Counted from the first letter of the stretch, positions 50,350 to 62,696 are shown. The stretch: DNA of 64,000 bases from Merluccius polli (GCA_030340625.1 JAOPHQ010005154.1:112357-176356), one strand, 5' to 3'. Program-made: numbers and translations. Notes: generated by a model not told the origin, from the letters alone.

Positions 50350-51440
50350 GCAATAAGAGAACACAGTGTTGTCATTATTTTTGGAGTAATCCATGGGTAC
50401 AAATTTAGCGTGAGAGGTGGGGGGACCTGGTAGGGTTACCAGGAGGGGTATTATAAGTAAATGAGCAACTGAAAACCTGGGCTATCATACCGAGGCCAAA
50501 ACCATAAATTTGGCAATTGGTTCGGTGCAGTTAAAAGTGAAAATCTGTTGGCTTGGGGAGTGGACATCAAAAACTTTGGTTCAGCGGCAGCCATCTAGAT
50601 CTGTTGCGCAACAGGCCGCAAGACACTGCTGTGCACAGGCTTGATTACCAGGAAGACCTAGAAATGTTTGGTTTTTCTCTGAAAGTTGTGATACGAGGAT
50701 GCCACTTCCTTCCTGTTGCAAAAAAAACATGTTCTGTTCTTTATATCGACTGCAACTTGTTAAATTAATTAGATAACTAGAACCAGCTATGGATAAGGTT
50801 TGGGCGAGGGCAATAACATTTTACATTGAGTTAATACTCCAATGTTTGTGTAAAGGACTATGTGACGGGGACCCAGCGAGAACTGGTTATGAGATGAAGC
50901 CGCCGGTTGCGTAACCACGTCTGCCATTCATCAGTAATGAGCAGAGGCTGCCGCAGTACGGCCTGGTTGAATAGTCCATAGTTCCTAATAATGGATGATT
51001 TCATGGAAATTAATCGTTGAGTCAATTAGGCTACAATGCGTCATCGTGGTGACCTCCAGCTCTATTATAGAACTGACAGTATTTTGCACAGCAGCCTATG
51101 CAATGCCAATAATTTAGTTATGTTGCTGAACGTGAAGAAAGTAAAGCAGATCGCACTGTACTTTCAGTGCTCTACATTTTACTGCTGCGTTGCTGTGGTG
51201 TAGAGCTGCTAATGTCTGTGGTTATGCTTTCCGGTGTCTTACCATGATTAAAACACCCAACCCTGCTCCGCTCTAGGGGTTAAATCACACAACCCTTAGT
51301 TTTGAAGGCCTAGTAGGAAGAATTACGTGTATTGATTTAATCTGACTTTTATTCGCCATCTTTTAGCTCTGCCATCATGAAGGCCCGCTAGAGGTTATTG
51401 CCAGCTATTCATGGAGTAGACGTCATGCATGTTACTCACC
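50350..51440. other. tagap-rsph3 intergenic region, nothing recognised
   Basis: No coding frame or repeat is recognised. The two genes are in the same orientation, with about 1.6 kb between the tagap stop and the rsph3 start. Confidence 0.6.
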
Positions 51441-51511
51441 TCACGGTCATACGGGGCACCACGTGGGCGACGTGTGGTCGCCAAGGAAGTTGCGTAATGT
51501 TCCTAGATACG

Positions 51512-51525
51512 GTTGCCATGACACC
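51512..51525 (+). promoter_or_regulatory. RFX X-box-like site upstream of rsph3
   Basis: GTTGCCATGACACC matches the X-box palindrome GTTGCCATGGCAAC at 12 of 14 positions. It lies about 140 bp before the rsph3 start codon, the usual place in ciliary gene promoters (RFX2/RFX3, with FOXJ1). Confidence 0.65.
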
Positions 51526-51664
51526 CACATTTGTTTTTACTCTCCTCCTCCCGGCCATGTTTTCGAGAAGCTACCTTTCCAACCGGTAGTTTTCCCGTCC
51601 GATATATCGCCGTTATTCAACCGTTTTCCAGCTCCGGGTGAGAGTGGCTCTTCTCACCGGGGGG

Positions 51665-51922
51665 ATGAGCTCCGTGCTGCGGACTCAGAAGGAGCCTCTG
51701 ACCGGCACCTACACGTTCTCCAGCCGGCCCAGACCGGTCCAGACCCGCCCCAAGTACAGAGACAACCCTGCAGTACTGTGAGTGGGACACGTGCTTTGTG
51801 ATCAGGCACATCGATTGATCAGATGACCTCAGCATCATGCCAATTGAAAACATGTAGATATGGTACCAAAAAAAAGGAAATGGAAAAAAAGGCACTGCTT
51901 TTTTAGACGAGAAACTAACTAG

Positions 51923-51974
<52 letters not shown>

Positions 51975-54900
51975 TTAATGAAGGCAAAAGAAACAAAGAT
52001 AGGAGAACCAATGGAAACTAGTCTACGTATGGAAAAGTCAAATCAGACTCATCAATTGTAGTATTTAATTGAACACATCTTCACCGCCTGTCGTACAATA
52101 CAGCAATGAAGGACACACGACTTATGGAAACATCATGTATGATCGTCGTGTTGTCAGGGGAAACACGTACGCACAACAGGTCATACCAATTGTGAGTACA
52201 TTGTGTGACAATACAATACAAATACATTTATACCGCATACCCAACACAGCACAATCAAAGGCAGCCTATTCAAAATAAAACTACTACTAACACATACACG
52301 CATACTTATACATGTCTGTACAATAGACCGCTCCTGCAGAACCTGCTGAGGTACAACGACAGCAGGAGGCCAAGAAGAGAGCCGCCATGGCGCGTAAACG
52401 TGCCAGAGAGCAGATGAGATCCAGGACACCGGAGGCCATCGAGGGCAGAACCCACGTTGATGTGCAAACAGGTAAAGACCTTTTATTGCGATACACAGAC
52501 GCCCATTCAGGATACTTGCATCCAAAACAGCACAGTCTCCATATTAGGGCTGAACGATATGTAAAAAAAAAAATCATATTGCGATTGCGATCGTGATATG
52601 ATTCACTATCAATGGGTGATAATGATAATAATTTTTGCATCACAATTTTAAACAGCTCCTACCCCAGCTCTTACCCCAGCTCCTGCGATTTGGATATCAT
52701 CATATTGCGATTTCGATAATATCTCGATTAATTGTTCAGCCCTACTCCGCATTTGTTTCCAGAACTTTATCTGGAGGAACTGAGCGATCGCATAGAGGCT
52801 ACCCATGTGGACTGCCAGACGGACGCATTCCTGGACAAGCCGCCCACGCCGCTCTTCATACCTGCCAAGACAGGGCAAAGATGTGGCCACGCAGATAGAG
52901 GATGGAGAGGTGGGTCACTCCGGTCTTCCAGGTCAATCCCAATTATAGAGTGGCTGGTCGATGTGTCGGTGTTCAGCTCCCATTACATTGTGTGTTTACC
53001 AATCATTTGCTTTTAAAGTTTTGTAATCCTCAAAGCATTTTTCAAAACAATGATTCTGAAATCTATGCAATGTGGGTCCAGCCATCATCCAAGTGTGATT
53101 ATCCAGCCAGTGGCGCTAGTTAAAGCATAGATTAGCCAACAGCGGCCCTGTGCGCTTCTCTCCTCACCAGCAGCTCGCTCAATCTCACAATATCAAAATC
53201 AGACGTAACATAACGTAATGTCAGGAGTGAATGAAAGAAGTGAAAGCATGCAGCTTTAAAACGATGACAGCAACAGCGAAATGCACCGCACAGTTGACGC
53301 CTAAGTGAAATGATTACAAGGAAAACAGACCGACGTGCTATACTTGACAGAATCTGGTGTCGGAAAGCCATAATGGATGAAAACATAATCAGTGATAGCG
53401 CACCTTGACACATATTAAAACATAATCGTGACAGCGCACCTTGACACATATTAAAACATAATCGTGACAGCGCACCTTGACACAGATGAAAACATAATTG
53501 GTAATAACGCACCCACACATTGACAACATTATTCATGTCTGCGTATAGGCCTTATAAACCAAAAACACAAGTGTGTAGGTTGATTATTAGTCAAATAAAT
53601 TATAAATAAGCTTGTGACATCATGGAGCAGATGACTTGGCTCATTGAGTATTATAAATACTTACCGCTTACCATTCAATTTTAGTGGCCGCTTGTATACT
53701 GTAGACTCAGTGCTCGAGATCTTATGATACAATAGTGGCGAGATAAAGTGGGGCTTGTGCCGGCCTACTGTTGTGGGCCGGCACACAGGGCTGTATACAG
53801 CCCTTAACTTATTCTCACCTGCAAGCTGGGCTGTTTTCAGCGGGCGTTCCCTTCCAACCTCTCTCTCCTTATTGATTGGTCATTTGGGAGATTGTACAGC
53901 GATTTCTGCTTTCTTTCTTTTTTTGGAATTGCACAGCGGACGTTCTTCCTCTTCTGTAATATTCCACACAGAACTCCTTATGCGTGCAAGGGCAAGGATA
54001 AGTCTGGTTTGTACAATAGGTCCCCTTTAAATAAGTACCAGCAGCAGTAGTCGGATTGTAGTGAGCTACATGACCCCCAATGTACGCTACCTGTGTGGCA
54101 TCCTTAAGCAAGATGCCCTAACCCCTACCTGCCTCCTAAAGGCCTGTATCTTACATTTACTGTATGTCGCTTTGAAAAAAAGTGCACTGTGCTCAGTGAC
54201 TAGTTTTTGATTGTCTAAAATGCAAGAACTAGTAATCGCTTATGAGAATAACACTTTTTTTTTTTTTTCCTCCACCCTCCCAGCTGTTTGACTTTGACGT
54301 GGAGGTGCAGCCAGTGTTGGAGGTGCTGGTAGGGAAGACTGTGGAGCAGTCCCTGCTGGAGGTGATGGAGGAGGAGGAGATGGCGTGCCTGCGGGCGCAA
54401 CAGCGCTCCTTTCAGGAGCTCCGCAACGCTGAACTGGCCGAAGTGCAACGGCTGGAGGAGCAGGAGCGCCGCCGCCGCGAGGAGAAAGTATGTGTGAAAA
54501 AAACAGAATGTACATACAGTAGATATCAGTGTTATTTTAGCTTTGACTCTTTGGATCAGTTTCTATTTTTATTGTATTTCCATTATTATCCTTATTTCAG
54601 TTTCAGTTTAGTTTCAGTTTTATCTTTGGGGTTCCTTGTCGTTTCTATTTCAGTTTTTGTTTGAAAGATCCTGTATTCTATTTAGTTTAAGTATTGTTTT
54701 TTTTTTCTATTTCCATTCAAGTATTGACAAATTGCAACTTATTGAAATGAATGACCACCGGCATACCCGAATATAACAACAAAACAATCGTATTTTCTGA
54801 ATAACTAATAATGATTAATTATTAACTTTTTTGGAATTATAACTACTGTAAAAAACATACTTACTGATACTAACAGCTACAATGGTAATTATAAATTGTG

Positions 54901-57900
54901 GCCATCAGTATTAATAAAGCTTATAACATGTCCTGGGTGAATACTCAATTCTGATTGGCTGGAGAGGTGTGCATTATTTTTCGATACATCCACGGCCATG
55001 ATGCAAGCACCCTCATCACTGGTCTAAAAATTAATGCAGTAATAACTGTCAACTTGGAGGGGGGGGGGGGGGGGGGGCTACGTTTAGAAAGCTTCCCATG
55101 TTGTTACTAAGATCGTCTCTATGTACCGGAGTAATAAGGTAACGTTGCCATGTCGTTACTAAGGTCGTCTCTATGTAACGTTGCCATGTCGTTACTAAGG
55201 TCGTCTCTATTTACCGGAGTAATAAGGTCCGCATTCCATATGAATCATATGTATTAGCAGGATAATCCAACCCGAGGTGTGCATGTATCGAAAAATAATG
55301 CACTTCGTGGAAGGGTTCCCCCACGTCGTGCGTTATTTTTCGATACATGCACAACTCGTCGTGGATTATCCCTTACTTATTGAACAAAGCTTAAAAAAAA
55401 GATATCAGCAATTCAACTCTACCTCCATATTTTGCTAGTCAAACATTTAAACCTGAAATAAATAAAACAACAAATGATTGTCTTAGAATCCAACCCTGCA
55501 GGACCTTCTGGTTCATCTTGAGGAACACTCTGTTCCAGTGATGAGTCCATCATGTCCCATATGGTATTCTATCCTTTTTTTTCTTCTGTTTTCTTCTGAA
55601 TGTTTAAAAGAAGTCGCTGTAAATCCTTAATTGCACCAATCTTGTGGACACATTCGATAAAACAGAATCAAATAATCTAACGATGCTCAGGACATCCATT
55701 TTCAATGTTTTAAAAAGCTATCTCCGTGTTACAAAGTGATTCGCTATACCTCAATGTTGTGATCTTTTTCTCTGTTGTCTATTTGGATGGAGTCATCTAT
55801 CTTTCCTCAAACCCTGAAAGCGTACGGACGTCCGGGACACAAAGTGACCGAGACAGTGGGTACTGTGAGCCAAGACAGTGGGTACTGTGTGTGATCACAA
55901 TGCTTCTGATTTATTCAAGTCGTTGGCACATATTTATACAGTATCAAAAAAAGTTGGATGCGGCCCTTCAAGGCCCTGGCGAGAATGGCGTCTTCAGCAC
56001 CCCCAAGATGACAGTGTCTGAGTATTTGAAGAAGCAGAACAATGTCGCTGAGTAATGGGTGAAGCAGGTACAAGGCCTACACAAGAGGTACAAGTTTATA
56101 CAGTAGTTCACATTTAGTGTGGGAAAACAGGGAAAACTGGAGAAACCAGACAGGCGTCTGAAGGAAAACAGATAAGGTGGTTGCTCTGCCCTCACACATG
56201 TTGGCACCCAGTGAAGTGGACAGTTAGCAACACACAAATATAATAAAGCATAATACAGAGTTCATGCTATGCCCTTGTAACCCTAACCACAGCCAATCTA
56301 GTAGAAAGGGAAATTGCAGCCAGTATATCCGAAACCAAAATTTGATGTAATATGGATTTACCATCAGCTGCTTTCAAACCACGCTGTTACCATGCCAGCT
56401 TTTCCTGTGATAGTTTCATCTTCCCATCACTTTATGATCAAGTGAGTCAGCGCTCAGTGACCTGGCCAAGCAATTGTGACTGTGTCTGCCTTAGGTTGTC
56501 CCGGGGTTTCTTACCCATTTGGGATCTTACCCGTCATAGGCTAACCAGCCTTCCCTACTGCCTGTTGCAGGATGCCGTGTATGGGGATACATCCTGTCTG
56601 ATTCTTATGTTCAGCCTTAGGATAGGTGGCTGTGGAGAAATAGAGAAATAGATATCTGTGACAGCTACCCATGCAGGCATGTGTGGGTGTAATGGAGACA
56701 CCACACGGCGTTGACGCTGTAGATGTGACACTGTGGTGGACGAAGCTAACACATAGAGGTGTTCAGATAGATAGATAGATTTTTTTATTGTCCTTGTTCA
56801 ACAAAATTAACAACGAAACGAGGTTTAGAGCATCACCACCACCGCTGGCATACAAGTACATATATTAATAATAACAATAATCCAAAAGTGCAATAGTGCT
56901 AGTGCAGTTTAAATGTCAGCAGTCCAGTTATGATTACAATGTGTGAGAGGAAAGAGAATGAGGTGCAGCAATGCAAGTCCAGTCCATAGGTATGTGATGT
57001 GTGAGTATATCGGATGAGTGGTAAGGATGGGGGGGGGGGGGGGGGGGGCTGTAGGCCTAAAATAGATGGTAAATAGTGTACAGTGCAGCAATGCAGTCCA
57101 GTTCACAGTTATTGAGTGGGAGTTATAGTGGGAGTTATGTCACCGAGGGGTTGGGGGTGGGGTGGGGGGCAGGTTGTTCATTCAGCAGTCTGATAGCCTG
57201 TGGATAGAAGCTGTTGGTCAGTCTGCTGGTCCTGGAAGGGATGGAACGGTATCTTCGTCCAGAGGGCAGTCGCTGGAAGAGATGGTGCGCTGGGTGAAAC
57301 TGGTCCTGTAGGATGTTGTTCACCCGGTGTAGGCAGCGGGAGGTGAAGACTGTGGAGATCTCTGGGAGGCTCTTCCCAATGATCCTCCCCGCAGCCTTGA
57401 CCACTCTGTGGAGGGCCTCTTGTTCTGCCCTGGTGCAGCTGGAGAACCACACCAGTAGTCCGTAAGTGAGTACACTCTACTGCGCAGTGGTAGAAGTTGA
57501 CCATCAGTCCCTGTGGATGTTTTGCCCGTTTAAGTTTCCGTAGGTAGAAGAGGCGTTGTTGTGCCTTACCCACGGCAGAGGTGATGTTAGTCCTCCAGGA
57601 CAGGTCGTTGGCCACAGTCACGCCCAGCACAGCACAGCATAACAGCATTAGGCGTTGGCGTTTGCAAAGTAAACCCATTACTTCCTGATGTCAAGGAACA
57701 GCCTAGCTTGTACATTAGATCCTTTCCCAACAGATTTCTGAATGACTTTTCAATGATTACTTTAACCAGGTTATTCCTCAAAAGGATGTTAACAACAAAC
57801 AATGTCAACTACATTGTTACTGAATAAAGTTTACCTTGTAACTTTCATTCAGAGATAAATAGTCATGAAATCGGAGAAGTGGCATAAAACATGCACTTTA

Positions 57901-60900
57901 TGATGATACAATACGGTCAGTAGTGTTCTAAAATGTATTAATAATGATAGACTTTCAAAGTCAAATGTCTATACGGGTAGATAAAGAAGTGTTAGAGTTA
58001 AACAAAAACACTGAAATAATCCAAAAATAATTAAACTGGAAATTGAAAAGTTGAATACAATAATTAAAGTAAATGTCTTTTGTTAGACCTCATGCAGTCA
58101 CAGTAGTGAAATAGCATGCATTGTGTTAGCATTAGCTCATTAGCCCAAGCTGTAAAGTTATTTGTAAGTTGGCCACTAGGGTTAGACTATTCTTTTCTTT
58201 TCAACAACTAAACCCACACACACCGAAGCACGTGTGCAGAAAACTTCCTGGACTACAACATGCAGTGCAGGTTTCTAGCAATTGGGGAGCTGTTGTCTCT
58301 GCTGTACATTGCAATAACTACCCTTGCACTTCTGCGGGGTCCCACTTCCTCAGTTTGGTGTGGGGGGAATTTCCCTGAACTCTTGGAAAGAGTCCCCAGC
58401 GCTGGTTGACCCCTGGACTTCTTTGGACGAGCGGTCGAGGAGATAACCACTGATATAAATGAAAAGTACCTAACGCAAAATATCAGATAGAAACATATTA
58501 TGCCTACCATCTTATGTATTATAGAGACTCATGGGGGGGGGGGGAGGGGGTATCAGGGTGGCCGTGGCCCCCATGGCCATCGTATGGCAGCGCCACTGTC
58601 ACCTCCCTGTCAAACAAACTTCCATTTTATACCATTTTAGTGGAGGTGTTTATCAAGCAATATTCTAAGGGCCGGTTCCCAAACTTTTCCATGCCAAGGC
58701 CCCCCAAGTAGCATAAGTTCTGGCAGGGGCCCCCCTTTTGCAAGATGTCTTTAAAAACCCATTGACAATACTACGGCAAATGTAAAAAAAATACTTCTGA
58801 ATATATTTCCTTACTTTTATTAATGCAATAATAATTAAATGTGTATTTCAAATCTTTAATCATTCCAATATTTCTGTTTTCCATTGTAAGCATTGTTTGT
58901 CAGTTTAGTTTAACAACCCTCATTTTTGCTCCAATTTGCTGAGACCCCCTGGCGTCCCCTGGCGTCCCCGGCCCCCACTTACTAAAAAAAACTACTGTTG
59001 TAAATATTCAGTATTAGTAGGCATACTTGCGAAATCTACCAGACAATGTTGAGTGCTTGCTATACAGCTGTTTCTTGTTATACAGCTTACATTAAACACA
59101 TTAAGTATAAGTTTTATTTTAAAGTAAGGTCTAAGGTATTGAAGTATTGCTGAGGTGTCTTCCTCGTTTTACGAGATCTGTGGAGTCATTGACTGTCCAT
59201 CCAGCCATATTATCTATACATCAGAATTTATCAATGTAATAACTATGATTCAATATATAAAAAACATAGGATCTTCACCACTCTTAGGGCCATTCTTACA
59301 TGTTTAACATGCGTCTTTTGGGACATTATTAGTTTTAGTTCAGTAAAAAAAAAAAGTGTTCATTTCGGTCCCCTTACCCTTAGGACATTTATAATTTAGA
59401 GATTTTCCCATTTCCACCTCCTATATTCAGCGAGTTAGTATAGCAGCAGTTAGTTCAGACGTTCGTAAAAGATAGATGACTCACTTGTTTAATTGATTTA
59501 AACGTGCTCAAATCAAATTTTATTTCTAGTTTATTTCTGTTCTTTCAATGTCCTTCAGTAGAAGATGTTAGTATGAGTCATGAATCTAACTGAAAGCTGA
59601 GTGGTAAAACTAAACGAAAGCTGAGTGGTAAAACTAACTGAAAGCTGAGTGATAAAACTAACTGAAAGCTGAATGATTAAACTAACTGAAAGCTGAGTGA
59701 TAAAACTAACTGAAAGCTGAGTGATAAAACTAAACGAAAGCTGAGTGGTAAAACTAACTGAAAGCTGAGTGATAAAACTAAACGAAAGCTGAGTGGTAAA
59801 ACTAACTGAAAGCTGAGTGGTAAAACTAACTGAAAGCTGAGTGATAAAACTAAATGAAAGCTGAGTGATAAAACTAAACGAAAGCTGAGTGATGAAACTT
59901 ACCGAAAGCTGAGCTCCTCAGTCTGATTTAGGCCTACTCCATTTCTTGATATTACTATCGTTGCACAAATGATAGACTACAGAACTATGAGCTCCGTCGT
60001 GACGGGAACCTAGGCCACTTACAACAACAGTAATGTTGAACATCCCTATTCATCTCAGTCGGAAATAAACCGAAAGCTGAGTGATACAACTAACTGAGAG
60101 CTGAGATCCTCCTATGATCCTCCTATTAAATGTTGTTCGTTCAGAATTCCTGTTTTTATACAGTAGTTCACATTAAGTGTGGGAGAAGAGACATTACACC
60201 TTGGGCTGGAGAAACCAGACAGGCATCTGAAGGATACGAGATAAGGTGGTTGCTCTGCCCTCGCACATGTTGGCGTGGACAGTTAGCAACACACAAATAT
60301 AATAAAGCATAATACAGAGGTCATCATGACATTGACATAACATACACAGCTCCTAACACTCACTATGGAGGAGAATGGGGGGAGAGCATCGTTTTCGGTT
60401 AGGCTTCATTTACGTTAAAATGTAATGGCCGTAGGTTTGTTAACGGCTGAGTTGTGAGTTGCAAAGTAGAAAAATTAGCAAACATTTGGGTACTACACAC
60501 CTCATTGGCAGGATAGGGCAGGATATATAGATCTGCTTACAATCAATACTTTTAGCGTGCTACACCTGACTATGTCTAAATCGGAAAAGGAAGGAGATGA
60601 AACATAACTAAGAAGTCGGTGGCCGTGTTTGTTTTTGTCTATAGCATGTATAGGTGTAGTGCGATAAGGCCTTTACGGCAACACCACATCACCCTCTTAT
60701 CTCATCTCATATCTCATATCAACACAGTAGAACCAGCAAACAGAGAGGGAGGGTCGTCACAGTATGTGTGTGTAGCTGGTTCTGGCCCCATACAGGGCCA
60801 TTGCAGCTCTGCTCCTGGTGAGATGCTACATGTTACTGCGTTATGTGTCATGGGAGCATGCACATCTCCTACCCATTAACAAGGAAATAAGGAATTCCCT

Positions 60901-62031
60901 CACTGGTTGGCAATCTTGAAAACAAAAGCCTTGGTCTGTTGTTGTGGCAGTGCTCCTATCAGCAACACACACTCCACAGTTTTCCTTGTGGATGAAAACG
61001 CTGTACATGTACTGAATAAGATGAAATCACACACTCACTCAAAACGTTGATTGGCAGGGAAACATATTTCCTACCAGGGAATTGAATCCGCTTTGTTCCT
61101 TACAGGATAGCCCAGGAAATGGAAAGTGAAGTCATTTCAAAACAAAATAGACCACTTTGAGCAGGGATTACGGGTACATGCGTGTGTGTCTGCCTTGCTT
61201 GCGTCAGTAAATAAATAAACAAATCAACACATTTTACCTATTTCCCCAGGGGCGTAGAATTGCTCAGCAGCGGGAGGTGCTGGAGAAAGAAAGGGAAACG
61301 GCGGAGAAGATCGCAGCATGGGCGTTCACCCAGCACTACCTGGCTGACCTCCTGGCCTCGGTCTACACCGCGCTGGGCGACCACGGCTACTTCTATGACC
61401 CCGTGGAGAAAGGTGCTTCTGTCCTGTACTGCTGGCAGCCGCTCAACCGTGTTGCCATGGGTCACCTCGTGTTACGCTATAGACAGCGGTTGGGAATTGG
61501 TTATGTTTTGTTCCCACATGCAATGCCTGCATGCTTCTGATCTGGTTACGTTTAGAATAAATAATTTAAATAATTTATTATTTAGCCTATAAGGTATATA
61601 TTTAGACACTAATCCTTTACATTGTACAGTACTAGGATATACACAAACTTATAGTAATATTACTTAGAACATATAGCCTAGCACATTTTTCTTCATTGTT
61701 ATATTTACAATCTCTCTGTTCTCATTCTAGATATTGAGACCAGTTTTTTCCCGTGGCTGATGGATGAAGTGAACAACAACCTGGAAAAGGGTTTTGTCGC
61801 AAGAGACCTTCTCGACAGTAAGAAATATTCAATATTTGAATATTTGACTAGATTTGACTTTGGACAACTAGTGCATTACGCCATAGCCTCTCTAACAGCT
61901 CCATCTAGTGGTGGCGGTGCAGCATTACAACGTCGTGCTGTAAACACTCATTCTTTATGTTGTTTTTTTCAGCGCTCATCCTTGAAGTTACGGAGAAGAG
62001 ACTGGATGGCTTTCAAGAACTAGACTCATGA
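51665..62031 (+). CDS. rsph3: Radial spoke head protein 3 homolog
   Basis: Eight coding exons with consistent phases: 51665-51777, 52104-52191, 52327-52471, 52763-52909, 54284-54487, 61250-61412, 61731-61817, 61973-62031 (about 334 aa). RSPH3 is a core stalk protein of the axonemal radial spoke and an A-kinase anchor (family knowledge). Seen: GTYTFSSRPR; YGNIMYDRRVVRGNTYA; THVDVQT followed by LYLEELSDRI and CQTDAFLDKPPTPLFIPAKT; FDFDVEVQPVLEVLVGKT; a long charged helix LRNAELAEVQRLEEQERRRR; ADLLASVYTALGDHGYFYDP. All are highly conserved in RSPH3. The start ATG gives an N-terminus shorter than the long human form, and the C-terminus is also short. One extra G in the ggg at about 52873-52875 shifts exon 4; without it the exon reads on as DVATQIEDGE. 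Poly(A) AATAAA at 62074-62079. An X-box-like site lies upstream. Confidence 0.92.
51913..51972 (+). repeat. (ACTA)n tetranucleotide repeat
   Basis: About 14 units of aact in rsph3 intron 1. Confidence 0.95.
52545..52744. mobile_element. 200-bp hAT-type MITE beside rsph3 exon 4
   Basis: It begins tagggctgaacgat and ends attgttcagccctA, inverted ends. The flanks ctccatat (52537-52544) and ctccgcat (52745-52752) match at 6 of 8 positions, which fits an aged 8-bp hAT duplication. It ends 18 bp before exon 4. Confidence 0.8.
53379..53513 (+). repeat. 36-bp minisatellite, 3-4 copies
   Basis: Units begin gcgcaccttgacacatatta at 53398, 53434 and 53470, with a diverged unit at 53507. Lies in rsph3 intron 4. 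Confidence 0.88.
54058..54192 (+). repeat. Decayed SINE copy in rsph3 intron 4
   Basis: The tail tgtatgtcgctttgaaaaaa followed by agtgcactgtg resembles the HpaI-type tail. The head is not clear. It lies about 90 bp upstream of exon 54284. Confidence 0.45.
54930..55385. repeat. MITE-like repeat with internal tandem units
   Basis: Begins cctgggtgaatactcaattc followed by tgattggctgga, a terminus also present at 16092-16130. It contains gcattatttttcgatacat in both orientations (54972, 55283, 55333) and two to three tandem units of about 37-45 bp with gtcgttactaaggtcgtctc. A G run occurs near 55059-55077. Confidence 0.6.
55944..56055 (+). other. Unrecognised short ORF end in rsph3 intron 5
   Basis: A reading frame ending at the TAA near 56055 includes KLDAALQGPGENGVFSTPK and MTVSEYLKKQNNVAE, which has ordinary protein-like composition and codon use. 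An acceptor-like sequence (tttatacag) precedes it at about 55943. I do not recognise the protein. It could be a retropseudogene piece or an exon of an overlapping gene. The sequence just after it (56098-56268) is duplicated at 60158-60325 without the ORF. Confidence 0.35.
56098..56268 (+). repeat. Direct repeat, copy 1 (copy 2 at 60158-60325)
   Basis: Shares acagtagttcacatt, ggagaaaccagacaggc and ataaggtggttgctctgccc and the tail gttagcaacacacaaatata with 60158-60325. Both copies are in rsph3 intron 5, about 4 kb apart. Confidence 0.85.
56768..57670 (-). pseudogene. LINE 3' fragment (non-LTR RT C-terminus)
   Basis: The minus strand encodes LGVTVANDLSWRTNITSAVG, then RLFYLRKLKRAKHP, then after a frameshift near 57450 WFSSCTRAEQEALHRVVKAA and GRRYRSIPSRTSRLTNSFYP. 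This is the C-terminal end of a fish non-LTR retrotransposon RT protein. It is 5' truncated near 57670 and ends in a tagatagatag run near 56768. Confidence 0.85.
58668..58985. repeat. Interspersed repeat ('ccaaacttttccatgccaag')
   Basis: The start (gggccggttcccaaactttt) and end (gaccccctggcgtcccct) match a widespread vertebrate non-coding repeat with 'gacccccc' ends. The class is not determined. Confidence 0.5.
59587..59914 (+). repeat. 24-bp minisatellite, 14 copies in register
   Basis: Units of 24 bp built on (t/c)gaaagctgagtg start at 59591 and the last at 59903, exactly 13 periods apart. Variants are c/t at position 1 and gata/ggta. Two stray copies follow near 60069 and 60093. Confidence 0.95.
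60158..60325 (+). repeat. Direct repeat, copy 2 (copy 1 at 56098-56268)
   Basis: See the copy at 56098. This one contains an extra cattacaccttgggct segment and lacks part of the segment before gtggacag. Confidence 0.85.
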
Positions 62032-62073
62032 AGAATTTAACTTTAATTTGAAATAATATATCCTGAATAACGT

Positions 62074-62079
62074 AATAAA
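62074..62079 (+). terminator. rsph3 poly(A) signal
   Basis: AATAAA, 43 bases after the stop codon. Confidence 0.7.
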
Positions 62080-62618
62080 CTCGTCTTGCATCGACATCAG
62101 CACCTCGGACTGTGTTCATTTAATGCAATAGCCACAACTCTGTGTTGTAGGCTATAAAAAGGACTTTAGGATTGCATTAGCTCATGGTTAGGAAAAGTCC
62201 TATAAATAGCCTTATCAAACCAATCCATGAAAGCAGTTAAAAATCTTACATGTTTCTACAAGCCCATTTCTATTCAGCAGCAGCAGCAGCCTATAACCAT
62301 AGTTGGTGAAGTTGGTGTTATGTGGTGTGTGACTGAGGGTCTGACTTCATGGTCTGTATTTGCATGCGTCTTGGTACCATGGGCTAATTCATGATGTGGT
62401 CGTCAGTCCAGCACCATGGACTCTTGAAGCCCATGGTCCAGACAGGAGCCAGCAGAACACCCGCCCAGGCAACCTGCAGGTCCGTGACTCAACGCGTCCA
62501 GACGATACAGCGGCTGACTGTTATCTCCACGCCACGTCCTCTCGTTTGGTTACCAAGCAAATGTGTCCGTGTCATTATATATATACGGCTCTATTTTAAT
62601 CCTGACTCACTATTGGCC

Positions 62619-62661
62619 GGCCTGGTGGTAACACCCACCCCCCTGGTGGTAACACCCCCCC

Positions 62662-62696
<35 letters not shown>

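Noticed and set aside
59587..59914. CRISPR-like array
   Set aside because: Units are contiguous with no variable spacers, in a vertebrate intron.
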